A DNA stretch of 64,000 bases from a virus. Position numbers and translations under genes: made by a program. Below, piece after piece: positions 46,458-54,832 of the stretch; the first letter of the stretch is position 1; each line of letters starts with the position of its first letter. The notes under the pieces are model-generated. The model was not told the origin of the DNA, searched no databases, and saw only the letters and a program-made list of their open reading frames with translations. The DNA lies in IMG/VR virus record IMGVR_UViG_3300046332_000238, positions 1-64,000 of that record. One strand, given 5' to 3'.

Positions 46458-46498
46458 TGAACGAACGAATTAAAAAATTTGGGGAGAATAAAGAATGA
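46457..46498 (+). pseudogene. 13-codon remnant of the MNERIKE family
   Basis: ATG AAC GAA CGA ATT AAA ... gives MNERIKKFGENKE and stops, overlapping the next ATG. The first 18 nt match paralogues 1 and 2 exactly. Probably a decayed copy, or a leader peptide. Confidence 0.4.
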
Positions 46499-46926
46499 CT
46501 AAAAAGTTTGTTCGACCAACCAAAGAAGAATCAGCAGCAAGATTGGCTGCTGATATTGCTGCCAGCAAGAAAATATATGATGCCTTCATTGGTCATGATA
46601 TGTTGGACGATGATGGTTATCCTACTGATGAAGCCATGCACATCATTGAATCATGGCACTGGACTGATCCAAAAGGTTGGTTTGATTTCATCAACAGCAT
46701 CTGGCATCTGAAATCCTGGGGCTGGGGTGAAGGTGAAACTAATCATGAATACCGAAAAGATAAAAAGGTGTATCGCTATGACGTTTCAACTGCTGGTTGG
46801 AGTGGCAATGAGACCATCATCCAGTATATGAAAAGAAATGACATGATGTGGCACCTCAATTGGGTACAATCGCGCCGTGGCGGACATTACATTTTTGAAC
46901 TATATGAATTTAAGGATGATGAATAA
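46495..46926 (+). CDS. Conserved Trp-rich protein, unknown
   Basis: 143 residues: WHWTDPKGWFDFINSIWHLK, WGWGEGETNHEY, then TAGWSGNETIIQYM and SRRGGHYIFELYEF. The family appears in several phages and plasmids in my memory, unnamed. Soluble, acidic. GGGGAGAATAAAGA gives the ribosome binding site. Confidence 0.55.
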   Translation: MTKKFVRPTKEESAARLAADIAASKKIYDAFIGHDMLDDDGYPTDEAMHIIESWHWTDPKGWFDFINSIWHLKSWGWGEGETNHEYRKDKKVYRYDVSTAGWSGNETIIQYMKRNDMMWHLNWVQSRRGGHYIFELYEFKDDE

Positions 46927-47042
46927 TGAGTGATATTCTAGTTATAGTGATGTTAGTATTCTTATTTTATGGTGAACCTGATGTATGGGATAAGTTGCAT
47001 GATCGTGCGATGGCTGCGGCCAGTGTCGAATGTAGTAAATAA
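46926..47042 (+). CDS. 38-residue membrane peptide
   Basis: MSDILVIVMLVFLFYGEPDV, then a short polar helix. 1-nt overlap with the upstream stop. Unknown. Confidence 0.45.
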   Translation: MSDILVIVMLVFLFYGEPDVWDKLHDRAMAAASVECSK

Positions 47043-47057
47043 TTTAAAAGGAAAAAA

Positions 47058-47303
47058 ATGACTGAAATGACTGTTGATACACCTGAACTGAGTATGCAAA
47101 AATTGCTTGATGCTTTTTGTTATGTAACATATTGTAAAGCAAATGGTAAACCATATAAAGATTCGATTGCATATTGCCAAATTCTTGACCGTGGATGTGA
47201 ACTACATAATTTTGAAGAAGTGCAAGTTAAACACCGCAAAGCACAAATGCAAGTTGTTGTTTGTGAGACACTATATCCGGAGTTGAAAAACAAAAATATT
47301 TAA
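47058..47303 (+). CDS. Small helical protein
   Basis: 81 residues with several Cys (FCYVTYCK, ICQIL-like YCQILDRGC, VVCETLYP). AAAAGGAAAAAA upstream. Unknown. Confidence 0.45.
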   Translation: MTEMTVDTPELSMQKLLDAFCYVTYCKANGKPYKDSIAYCQILDRGCELHNFEEVQVKHRKAQMQVVVCETLYPELKNKNI

Positions 47304-47314
47304 CAGGAGATTTT

Positions 47315-47584
47315 ATGAGCACAGAAGAAGATAAAGAACGGCATTCTAAACGGTTACTCCAAAAAGAAAACCATATTAATCGTCAAATGAAAATAAGAAA
47401 GGCTCATAAGTTTACACAAGACATTAACAATGAAATTCCACACAAGTATCATAAAGTAAGTGGTACAACCTGTGGGGTTTCGAATTGTGTAATGTGCGGT
47501 AATCCAAGAAAAACTTGGAATGAAAGTACAATTCAAGAAAAAAGTTTCGACCAAACCAAACAATGGGTGGAAGAAGAAATTTAA
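47315..47584 (+). CDS. Conserved zinc-motif protein
   Basis: 89 residues: basic helical start, then HKYHKVSGTTCGVSNCVMCG and NPRKTWNE. The C-G-x-S-x-C-V-M-C-G-N-P-R-K block is frequent in bacteria and phages (function unknown). Confidence 0.6.
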   Translation: MSTEEDKERHSKRLLQKENHINRQMKIRKAHKFTQDINNEIPHKYHKVSGTTCGVSNCVMCGNPRKTWNESTIQEKSFDQTKQWVEEEI

Positions 47585-47585
47585 C

Positions 47586-47637
47586 TGTTGTTTTCTGGCA
47601 ACACCATAGTTGCCAATTGCCACGACACCTGTATAAT
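47586..47637 (+). promoter_or_regulatory. Hairpin-promoter cassette: TGTTG-N8-CAACA, TTGCCA-16-TATAAT
   Basis: Hairpin 47586-47603, 6-nt gap, promoter 47610-47637, leader GGTCTCTATTGAATTGATAA and AAGGAG. Confidence 0.82.
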
Positions 47638-47669
47638 GGTCTCTATTGAATTGATAAGGAGACAACAGG

Positions 47670-47867
47670 ATGTCGTGGAATCTCGAAGGTAAAAAAGTTT
47701 CTGGTAAGTATCTGGGTGAATTCCCGTTCACTGGAACAGTCACCTCCACCCGCATTAAGTATGGCGGTAAAGTCACCAATACAATACAGCTGGACACTCC
47801 CCTGGTGGTTTATGGTGCAGACCGTGATGTTATCCTCATGGATTCTGATGAACTGGTTGTGTTGTAG
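47670..47867 (+). CDS. Small beta-strand protein
   Basis: 65 residues: MSWNLEGKKVSGKYLGEFPF then TGTVTSTRIKYGGK..., an SH3/KOW-like small barrel pattern. Its TAG stop lies inside the next cassette hairpin. Unknown. Confidence 0.5.
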   Translation: MSWNLEGKKVSGKYLGEFPFTGTVTSTRIKYGGKVTNTIQLDTPLVVYGADRDVILMDSDELVVL

Positions 47868-47910
47868 GAAAACAACACACTGTTGCCATTTGCCACAATG
47901 CCTGTATAAT
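47858..47910 (+). promoter_or_regulatory. Hairpin-promoter cassette: TGTGTTGT/ACAACACA, TTGCCA-16-TATAAT
   Basis: Strongest hairpin (8 bp, 6-nt loop, 47858-47879) covering the upstream stop codon; promoter 47883-47910; drives rIIA with GAGGAG. Confidence 0.85.
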
Positions 47911-47941
47911 GGTTTGTATTGATTGATGAGGAGACTATATT

Positions 47942-50140
47942 ATGATTCTGAATAACACCCCGCAAAACGAAGCAGTCCTGTCCAATGTAGGTCAAATTGG
48001 CGAATTCAAAATCCGCAATTCTGCGAAGGCTTTTAACATTCTATCCAGTGGTCTTTATGCAAATAAGATTCGCGCTGTGATTCGAGAATTGTCCTGTAAT
48101 GCTGTTGACAGCCATGCTGCTGCAGGTAACATGGACACACCTTTTACGGTTCACCTGCCAACCACACTAGAACCATGGTTCTCAGTGCGGGACTTTGGTA
48201 CGGGTCTGAACCACGATCAGGTAACAAATATTTACACCACTTATTTTGAATCTACTAAAACCAATTCCAATGATTTCATTGGTGCATTGGGTCTTGGTTC
48301 AAAATCTCCATTCTCTTATACTGATAACTTTACTGTTACTGCCATTCAAGATGGCGTAGAGCGTATTTACTCCGCATTTATTAATGATGAGGGTGTTCCT
48401 TCTATTGTTAAGATGGGTGAAGAATCTACTGTAAACGAAAATGGTGTGGAGATTAAATTCTCTGTGAATGAACGATATGATTTTAGTAAATTCATTTCAG
48501 AAGCACAGGTTGTTTACCAGTATTTTGCATTGAAGCCTACTGTTATTGGTGTAACCCATTTTGAATTTTCTGAAGTGCAGTATGAATTCAAGGATATTAT
48601 TCCTGGTGTTCATTCTCGTGCTACCGATTTTAGCAGAACCTCATCTGTTGCTGTCATGGGTAACATTGCATATCCAATTAATATTCCTGCATCTAATACT
48701 GAATTGGGTAATCTTCGTTCATTGTTGGATTGCAACCTTGTAATGTACTTTGGTATTGGTGAGTTGGACTTTCAGGCATCACGCGAAGGTCTATCATATA
48801 TTCCACAAACAATTGAATCAATTAAACGCAAACTGGAAACAGTGAATGGTCAATTGACTGTTCGCTTGGCTGAAGAAGCAAATAAGATTGCCAATAAGTG
48901 GGAACGATCCATTTTTCTGTATAGTAAAGCACGTACCGATCTGTGGAAAAATTCGGTGCTTCAGTATGTAAAAGATACGGCATTTGAATTGGTTGAATTG
49001 TCCAATACAGGTTATTCAACCAGTCGATATCGTTTTGAATTGATTTGTTCTGACCTTGCAAGTAAATTTAATGTCAAGTTGCGTGGTTTTAATATTCACC
49101 GTGGATCAACTACCTGTTCCATGATTAAGACTGACCATAAGAATTTTGGTTTGCTTGATAATGATGGTTATAGTGTTCGTCAGGAATATATTGATCTGCC
49201 TGTTGATGTGTCTGTTAGTTTGGTTATTAATGATACCAAGCTTGGTGTAACAGAACGTGCCAAATACCATTGGAGAAATAAAACCAGTAATAACAAATAT
49301 TCTGAGAATGTTTTTGTTGTTGAGGTTGCAGACAAAACAAAACCAATTAAGGTTAAAGAATTCTTGGAATCGATTGGTAATCCACCAGAATCAAATATTA
49401 TTCTTGCTAGTACATTGGATACAAAGGATCGTGTATCATCAGGTAAAGCTTTAGGTAAAAATATTTCATTGCTTCGAATGGAAGAGCGAGGAGGACCTAG
49501 GCATCATTCTAGTTCCAATCAATTGGTGTGGCGTGAAGCACCCAATCTAGGTGAACTGGATGATACACAAACCTATTACTATATTCCGTTGTCCGGTTTT
49601 GTTCCTGAGTTTACAACACGAAGCAGTCTTTCAGCACAGGAAGTTGTCCGATTACTCAATGCATCTGATGTGCCTGAACTGAATATACATGTTTATGGTG
49701 TTCGTAAAACAAATATTGAAACGGTTAAGGGACTGCCAAACTGGAAGAACCTTGAGGAATATCTGTTGTCTCTGATGGATAAACTTCAGGATGTTGAACG
49801 GGTTGCTTCTTCTCTTAATTCTATTGATAAGAATGCCGTTTCCATGTTTGATTTTTCGGTAATCTCTAAACAGATTGATGCGAAAAGTCCTATGGCAATC
49901 CTGATGGAGAAATTCAATAACTTGCCAAGATGCGGTAATTGGCGTACAATACACCAATTGGTAGAAATGTTTGTGAAAGAACGTAAGGTATATACTACCG
50001 ACCTCGCAAAAGAGTTTAATGATGAGTTTACAAAAATGAATGAACGATACCCATTGATTGCTGTGATGGATACATATCGTGCATCAAGTGATGATGTTTC
50101 AAATTATATTAATTTAGTTGACCAAGTGAAAGGCATTTAA
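47942..50140 (+). CDS. rIIA: rIIA-like protein (GHKL ATPase)
   Basis: 732 residues, matching T4 rIIA (725). GHKL ATPase motifs are visible: N-box RELSCNAVDSH (48-58; N53), G1 VRDFGTGL (82-89) and G2 GALGLGSKSPF. T4 rIIA/rIIB protect against RexAB exclusion and influence lysis inhibition; their biochemistry remains unclear. It is followed after 1 nt by the rIIB homologue. Confidence 0.85.
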   Translation: MILNNTPQNEAVLSNVGQIGEFKIRNSAKAFNILSSGLYANKIRAVIRELSCNAVDSHAAAGNMDTPFTVHLPTTLEPWFSVRDFGTGLNHDQVTNIYTTYFESTKTNSNDFIGALGLGSKSPFSYTDNFTVTAIQDGVERIYSAFINDEGVPSIVKMGEESTVNENGVEIKFSVNERYDFSKFISEAQVVYQYFALKPTVIGVTHFEFSEVQYEFKDIIPGVHSRATDFSRTSSVAVMGNIAYPINIPASNTELGNLRSLLDCNLVMYFGIGELDFQASREGLSYIPQTIESIKRKLETVNGQLTVRLAEEANKIANKWERSIFLYSKARTDLWKNSVLQYVKDTAFELVELSNTGYSTSRYRFELICSDLASKFNVKLRGFNIHRGSTTCSMIKTDHKNFGLLDNDGYSVRQEYIDLPVDVSVSLVINDTKLGVTERAKYHWRNKTSNNKYSENVFVVEVADKTKPIKVKEFLESIGNPPESNIILASTLDTKDRVSSGKALGKNISLLRMEERGGPRHHSSSNQLVWREAPNLGELDDTQTYYYIPLSGFVPEFTTRSSLSAQEVVRLLNASDVPELNIHVYGVRKTNIETVKGLPNWKNLEEYLLSLMDKLQDVERVASSLNSIDKNAVSMFDFSVISKQIDAKSPMAILMEKFNNLPRCGNWRTIHQLVEMFVKERKVYTTDLAKEFNDEFTKMNERYPLIAVMDTYRASSDDVSNYINLVDQVKGI

Positions 50141-50141
50141 A

Positions 50142-50909
50142 ATGTTCCCATATCTTATACAAGGTAATAATATTGTAGTGGTTATCAATAACAAACCACA
50201 TACTATTAGCAAGACTCATATTACCTATGAGAAAGTAAAAGAAGCAATCAAAGCAAATGATTGGCAGACTGTTCAAGACATTATCGAACCAAAGAAAATG
50301 GTTCTGAATTATGGCAAAGGCAATGTGTCTATTCAAGGTGAAAAACTGTTCTGGAAAGGTGAGGAATTGCATAACGCAATTGCTACCCGTATGATCCAGA
50401 TGTTGCAAGATGATTTCCCCATTGAACCACTGGTTCTGTTTATGGAAAATCTGATGAACAACCCGTCTTATCGTGCAGTAAAAGAATTGTATGGTTTCTT
50501 GGAAAAGAATAACCTGCCAATTACTCCTGATGGTTGTTTCCTTGCGTACAAAAAAGTGCGTGATGATTACCTTGATTGTTACAGTGGTAAAATGGACAAT
50601 TCTGTTGGTAAGATTGTTTCAATGGAACGTAACCAAGTTAATGATGATAAGAACCAAACCTGTTCTTCTGGTTTGCACTTCTGCTCAGAAGGTTATCTGC
50701 GCCACTTTGGTGGTGACCGTATTATGATCCTGAAGATTAATCCTCGTGATGTGGTTAGTATTCCTACCGATTACGATGACTCAAAAGGTCGTGCGTGTAT
50801 GTATGAGGTTGTTGGTGAAGTTGGTGTTAGTTCCGAATCATTGGAAGAAACCTTTACTGCACCGGTTCAAGAATACATCATTGACTTTCGTGCTGCTGAC
50901 GAAATCTAA
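50142..50909 (+). CDS. rIIB: rIIB-like protein
   Basis: 255 residues (T4 rIIB 312). The C-terminal two thirds carry NLPITPDGCFLAYKKVRDDY, CSSGLHFCSEGYLRHFGG and INPRDVVSIPTDY, the conserved blocks of rIIB-like proteins. It forms the classical pair with rIIA. Confidence 0.85.
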   Translation: MFPYLIQGNNIVVVINNKPHTISKTHITYEKVKEAIKANDWQTVQDIIEPKKMVLNYGKGNVSIQGEKLFWKGEELHNAIATRMIQMLQDDFPIEPLVLFMENLMNNPSYRAVKELYGFLEKNNLPITPDGCFLAYKKVRDDYLDCYSGKMDNSVGKIVSMERNQVNDDKNQTCSSGLHFCSEGYLRHFGGDRIMILKINPRDVVSIPTDYDDSKGRACMYEVVGEVGVSSESLEETFTAPVQEYIIDFRAADEI

Positions 50910-50920
50910 TAGGAAATAGA

Positions 50921-52069
50921 ATGAGTTATAATAAAAACCAAAAGGCCTTTATCGAGGCTGCCGAATCTATTTTTGGTATTGGTTCTGTTCTCACTCGTGA
51001 TGGGATTCAGCACGTTGTTGAAACTAACGGCGTGCCGTTTCCTTACTGGTTTGTTACCAAGTCCGAATATCGTGATGGTCGTGGGCAATACAAGTTGCCT
51101 GACATTGGTACAATCCAAAAGGGTGTAATACAAGAAAAGGAACCTGAAATGGAAGTGGCATTGTCTGCTCAAGTGTTAACCTTCAAGCAACCAAAACTTG
51201 AGGATGAATCTGATATATCTATACCTGAAAAGTATCCTGATTATGTGCCATTTGGTTTTTATAAAGACCTAATAGATGTTATTAAATCAAATGCTTTTTA
51301 CCCTGTGTTCATTACTGGACTATCTGGTAATGGTAAGACACTTATGGTTGAGCAATCATGTGCAGCATTAGGTCGTGAATGTATCCGTGTTAATATCTCC
51401 ATTGAGACTGATGAAAGTGATCTGCTTGGTGGACCTACTCTAGTTAATGGTAATGTGGTCAACCGTGATGGTCCTGTTATTACTGCAATGAAACGTGGTG
51501 CAGTATTGCTGATTGATGAAGTTGACCGTGGTTCTAATAAGTTGATGTGTCTGCAAGGCATTCTTGAAGGCAAACCTTATTATAACAAAAAGAATGGTGA
51601 ACTAGTACATCCAAAAAATGGTTTCACTATCATTGCAACAGCAAACACTAAAGGTCGTGGTTCAGAAGAAGGTCGTTATCTGTCACAGATTCTTGATGAT
51701 GCCTTCCTTGAACGTTTTCCAATTACTGTTGAACAAGAATATCCTGATGTTAAGACAGAGAAGAAGATTCTTTCGCCTCTGATTGACGATAAAGAATTTG
51801 TGGATAACCTCGTACAATGGGCAGATGTGGTTCGTCAGTCATTTGACCAAGGTGCCACTGATGAAATTATTTCTACACGCCGTCTGGTGCATATTGCCAA
51901 GGCATTTAAAATCTTTGGTGATCGCATGAAGGCAATTGAATTGTGCGTAAACCGATTTGATACAGAAACCAAATTAGCATTCTTGGACCTGTACTCAAAA
52001 GTGGATGCCAAAGTAGAAGCACCACAAGCAAAAACAGTAGCACCAAATTACGAAGAAGTCCCATTTTAA
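50921..52069 (+). CDS. cobS: CobS/MoxR-like AAA ATPase
   Basis: 382 residues. Walker A GLSGNGKT (about 131-138), DESDLLGG (beta-hairpin insert), Walker B AVLLIDEVDRG (about 191-201), sensor 1 IIATANTKGRG and Arg finger DDAFLERFP. These are MoxR-like (CobS type) features. It is the likely partner of the CobT-like VWA protein at 26.2 kb. The N-terminus (about 1-80) is a separate domain. ATP-driven remodelling of an unknown target. Confidence 0.85.
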   Translation: MSYNKNQKAFIEAAESIFGIGSVLTRDGIQHVVETNGVPFPYWFVTKSEYRDGRGQYKLPDIGTIQKGVIQEKEPEMEVALSAQVLTFKQPKLEDESDISIPEKYPDYVPFGFYKDLIDVIKSNAFYPVFITGLSGNGKTLMVEQSCAALGRECIRVNISIETDESDLLGGPTLVNGNVVNRDGPVITAMKRGAVLLIDEVDRGSNKLMCLQGILEGKPYYNKKNGELVHPKNGFTIIATANTKGRGSEEGRYLSQILDDAFLERFPITVEQEYPDVKTEKKILSPLIDDKEFVDNLVQWADVVRQSFDQGATDEIISTRRLVHIAKAFKIFGDRMKAIELCVNRFDTETKLAFLDLYSKVDAKVEAPQAKTVAPNYEEVPF

Positions 52070-52087
52070 TTGATAAGGAAATATATT

Positions 52088-52420
52088 ATGAGCAATGCAG
52101 TACGCAAAGGCAAACAAAACCGTCACGAGAAAATCACCGTAACCCTGTTGTCAGGCAAACCGGTTTCACCTGATGAAATCAAATCATGTTTTACTGGCAC
52201 AGACCAAGAATCGGTTCTGTATCGATTGTCCACTAATATCTATAACATTCGTCTTGATGGTGGTATCATCAAAGTAATTAAAGAAGGTCGTAAGGTTACT
52301 GGATATCAATTGGTGAACCATACAGAGTTTGATAAGAATGGTCGTTATGTTGGTCCAGTTGTTACACAAGCACCAGCACCTGTTGCAGATGTTACACCAG
52401 AGGTGGAATCAGTTGAATAA
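52088..52420 (+). CDS. Small DNA-binding-like protein, unknown
   Basis: 110 residues: KNRH-type basic start (RKGKQNRHEKITVTLLSGKP), then helix with SVLYRLSTNIYNIRLDGG and GYQLVN, reminiscent of a winged helix. Ala/Pro tail. Not recognised. Confidence 0.5.
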   Translation: MSNAVRKGKQNRHEKITVTLLSGKPVSPDEIKSCFTGTDQESVLYRLSTNIYNIRLDGGIIKVIKEGRKVTGYQLVNHTEFDKNGRYVGPVVTQAPAPVADVTPEVESVE

Positions 52421-52634
52421 ACGAGAGAGAGATAATACAAGATTTCTAATAACATCCGATTTAACTGCTCTTGCTGCATGGATTGACCAAGCAACTAATG
52501 ACGATATTAAATATGCCCTCGAATTGGCAAACACAGTACGATCAGAAATAGAAATCTATGAAATGGATCTTCAAGATGAAGTTGAAGATTTTACTGAAGC
52601 AAAATCGATTATTGATAGGATTAAAAATGTTTAG
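52413..52634 (+). CDS. Small helical protein (TTG start)
   Basis: 73 residues. No ATG is suitable; a TTG preceded by AGAGGTGG gives LNKRERDNTRFLITSDLTAL... Acidic helices follow. It overlaps the preceding gene by 8 nt. Start choice is an inference. Confidence 0.45.
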   Translation: MNKRERDNTRFLITSDLTALAAWIDQATNDDIKYALELANTVRSEIEIYEMDLQDEVEDFTEAKSIIDRIKNV

Positions 52635-52812
52635 AAAATTTGCTAGTTGGATGAATGAAAATAATTCACAAGTTTCCTGGTTCTTCATTGGTTACTTCAT
52701 CAGTGAAGTATTTTCCTCTCTGTTAAAAGGTGACTATGTATGGGCTGCATGGTCGTTTGCCATAGTGATTATGAATTACATTGGTCGTAAACCTTGGGTT
52801 AGTTTGAATTGA
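52627..52812 (+). CDS. Small membrane protein
   Basis: 61 residues: MFRKFASWMNENNSQVSWFF, then two hydrophobic stretches. Overlaps the previous stop. Unknown. Confidence 0.5.
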   Translation: MFRKFASWMNENNSQVSWFFIGYFISEVFSSLLKGDYVWAAWSFAIVIMNYIGRKPWVSLN

Positions 52813-52862
52813 TGTTGCAGTAAAACAACAATGGTTGCCATTAACGGTGGCCATGATATAAT
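52813..52862 (+). promoter_or_regulatory. Hairpin-promoter cassette: TGTTG-N8-CAACA, TTGCCA-16-TATAAT
   Basis: Hairpin 52813-52830, 4-nt gap, promoter 52835-52862; starts right after the previous stop. Confidence 0.8.
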
Positions 52863-52891
52863 GGTCACATAAACTGTTAAAAGGAGATAGT

Positions 52892-53353
52892 ATGGCAACC
52901 CGTTCCGCAATTGGTATCGTTCGTGATGGTAAGATCGAAGGTGTATATTGTCACTGGGATGGTTATCCTGAACACCATGGTCACATCCTGTTGAATTATT
53001 ATGATGAGAATAAGACCAATGAACTAATGAATCACGGTTCACTTTCAGTGCTAGGACCAAATATTGGTGTCAAGCGTCACTTTAGTAATCCATATCCTTG
53101 GGGTACTCCTGCATATATTGCCGAAGAAGCATTGCATGAAGATACCTGTACATTTTATGGACGAGATCGTGGTGATGAAAATACGGCCTCGAAAACTTTT
53201 GATAGTGTTTCAGAATTTATGGATTATTACAGTGCCAGTGGTTCGGAATATTATTATCTTTTTAAAGAAGGCACTTGGTATTTGTTGCGTAATCCAGAAG
53301 AACTGGTTCCGTTGAATAAGATTGTTCCTAATGTTCGTGATGATTTAAAATAA
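52892..53353 (+). CDS. Conserved phage protein (ATRSAIGI...CHWDGY family)
   Basis: 153 residues: MATRSAIGIVRDGKIEGVY, then CHWDGYPEHHGHILL, a well-known uncharacterised family in phages and bacteria. The beta-rich fold binds something near the His/Asp residues. Strong AAGGAGATAGT ribosome binding site. Function unknown. Confidence 0.65.
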   Translation: MATRSAIGIVRDGKIEGVYCHWDGYPEHHGHILLNYYDENKTNELMNHGSLSVLGPNIGVKRHFSNPYPWGTPAYIAEEALHEDTCTFYGRDRGDENTASKTFDSVSEFMDYYSASGSEYYYLFKEGTWYLLRNPEELVPLNKIVPNVRDDLK

Positions 53354-53362
53354 GGATATATT

Positions 53363-53701
53363 ATGTTAGAATTGTATCGTGGTTTGGTTGATATTATCGT
53401 TTCAAATTGCCGTGTACTAGAAGCAGATTTGATTCAACATATCCGCCGTGATGTAACAGCCAAAACTATTGCACCTAATACATTTGGTGTTTGTGGTTTT
53501 TGGAATTTGATGCTTGAAATAATTTTTGTAATGTTTGCAAAGATCACATTTGTTCTTGGTATTACTTTGACTAGTGTTTTGGCCATTCTATTCTTTCCAT
53601 TGAATGCTTTTATTCGTGCTTGTGCTACTGTATTCCGTACCAGTTCAGGTGAAATATATACATTGCCCGTTGAAAAAGAAACGAAACCTAAGGTGAAGTA
53701 A
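53363..53701 (+). CDS. Membrane protein, unknown
   Basis: 112 residues with a long hydrophobic region (about 47-88; LMLEIIFVMFAKITFVLGIT). N- and C-termini polar. Overlaps the next gene by 1 nt. Confidence 0.5.
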   Translation: MLELYRGLVDIIVSNCRVLEADLIQHIRRDVTAKTIAPNTFGVCGFWNLMLEIIFVMFAKITFVLGITLTSVLAILFFPLNAFIRACATVFRTSSGEIYTLPVEKETKPKVK

Positions 53702-54078
53702 TGGCCATAACTAATCCATGGAGTGTTAATGGTGTAATACAAGACGATTATTCCTCAGCTTCTAGAGGTAGAATTGCTGACTTACCATATCCTGTTGAAC
53801 ATATTATTAATGGTAAAATGTTGATTGCTTCATATTCAATCATGGAATATAAATTTAGTGATCGCATACACATTGCTGGCCAGAAACAGACTGAAGATGA
53901 GATTAAAGATGAATTGTTGATGTTGTTGGTGAATGAAATGAAGAAATCAAACTTTATTGAATACACACGACAAATAGATATATTATCAGGTGCTGTTAAT
54001 TTCAAAGCAAGAATATTTGTGACACCTAACGATCAGGTAAGACTTATAAGAGAAATAGAACAGAGGAAAACAAAATGA
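53701..54078 (+). CDS. Conserved phage protein, unknown
   Basis: 125 residues: NPWSVNGVIQDDYSSASRGR, later IDILSGAVNFKARIFVTP. Soluble. It is convergent with the minus-strand homing endonuclease that follows. Confidence 0.45.
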   Translation: MAITNPWSVNGVIQDDYSSASRGRIADLPYPVEHIINGKMLIASYSIMEYKFSDRIHIAGQKQTEDEIKDELLMLLVNEMKKSNFIEYTRQIDILSGAVNFKARIFVTPNDQVRLIREIEQRKTK

Positions 54079-54081
54079 AAA

Positions 54082-54741
54082 TTAATATAAAATACACCAA
54101 TTTTTATATGTCCTTCCTTTGTTAATAATTTCAGAAACACCACTTTTGTTTATATTGTAACATTTATAAAATACCCATCGAGTGCATTTTATTAATTCAC
54201 CAGTTTGTATATTGAAAAAACTATAAACTAAATTATCGAAACGTGAATTATTTTTAAAACTGTTATTTTTTAATTTGGCTTTTTCTGAACGAATTAATTT
54301 TAATTTATCCGACTTTTCTTTACCATATAATTCTTCGTATGATTTATTTTTGAATTTTTTTATTGCATTTTCTGATAATTTTTTCTTAACTTCGTTCGTG
54401 TGTGTTTTCCCGAACATACCATTTAATTCACCACACAATGTTGGACCCCTTTTTCCACCTGGAACTGTATTATAACCACCAACAATTGAATCATATTCAC
54501 TGATGAAATAAGATTCCATAACATTTAGTGTATGGTCTTTTTCTTTAGATTGATATAATACTTCCCATATAAAATTATTCCATCCATATTTTTTTATGGC
54601 ATTATAGAATTTTATATTGTTTTCTTTTTCTGATTCTCGTTTGTGGTCGGTTTTTCTTTTTGGCCAATGCGAATCAAAACCTATGTATCGTTGTTTTGTT
54701 ACAACATTGTAAGCGGAATAGATTGAATATATAGTTGACAC
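54082..54741 (-). CDS. GIY-YIG homing endonuclease (minus strand, GTG start)
   Basis: 219 residues on the opposite strand. SIYSAYN (GIY-like) and RYIGF (YIG) near residues 7-21, an Arg in KRKTDHKRESEK, catalytic-type Glu in NVMESYFIS, then GELNGMFGKTHT (NUMOD3-like repeat) and a C-terminal basic helix region, as in Seg/Mob nucleases. GTG start with AAGGAC upstream. Very AT-rich. It sits next to a gene with an abnormal coding sequence. Confidence 0.82.
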   Translation of the reverse strand: MSTIYSIYSAYNVVTKQRYIGFDSHWPKRKTDHKRESEKENNIKFYNAIKKYGWNNFIWEVLYQSKEKDHTLNVMESYFISEYDSIVGGYNTVPGGKRGPTLCGELNGMFGKTHTNEVKKKLSENAIKKFKNKSYEELYGKEKSDKLKLIRSEKAKLKNNSFKNNSRFDNLVYSFFNIQTGELIKCTRWVFYKCYNINKSGVSEIINKGRTYKNWCILY

Positions 54742-54763
54742 AGCTGTGTCCTTGTGATATAAT
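54735..54763 (+). promoter_or_regulatory. Sigma70-type promoter: TTGACA-17-TATAAT with palindromic spacer
   Basis: Perfect boxes. A 12-nt palindrome ACACAGCTGTGT (54738-54749) overlaps the -35 and spacer and could be an operator. It overlaps the GTG of the divergent endonuclease gene. Confidence 0.8.
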
Positions 54764-54832
54764 TTGACATAGAGTGAGTAGATGTTGACGCATCGTGACT
54801 CACATCCCTATTTATATATTATGGAGAGTATT

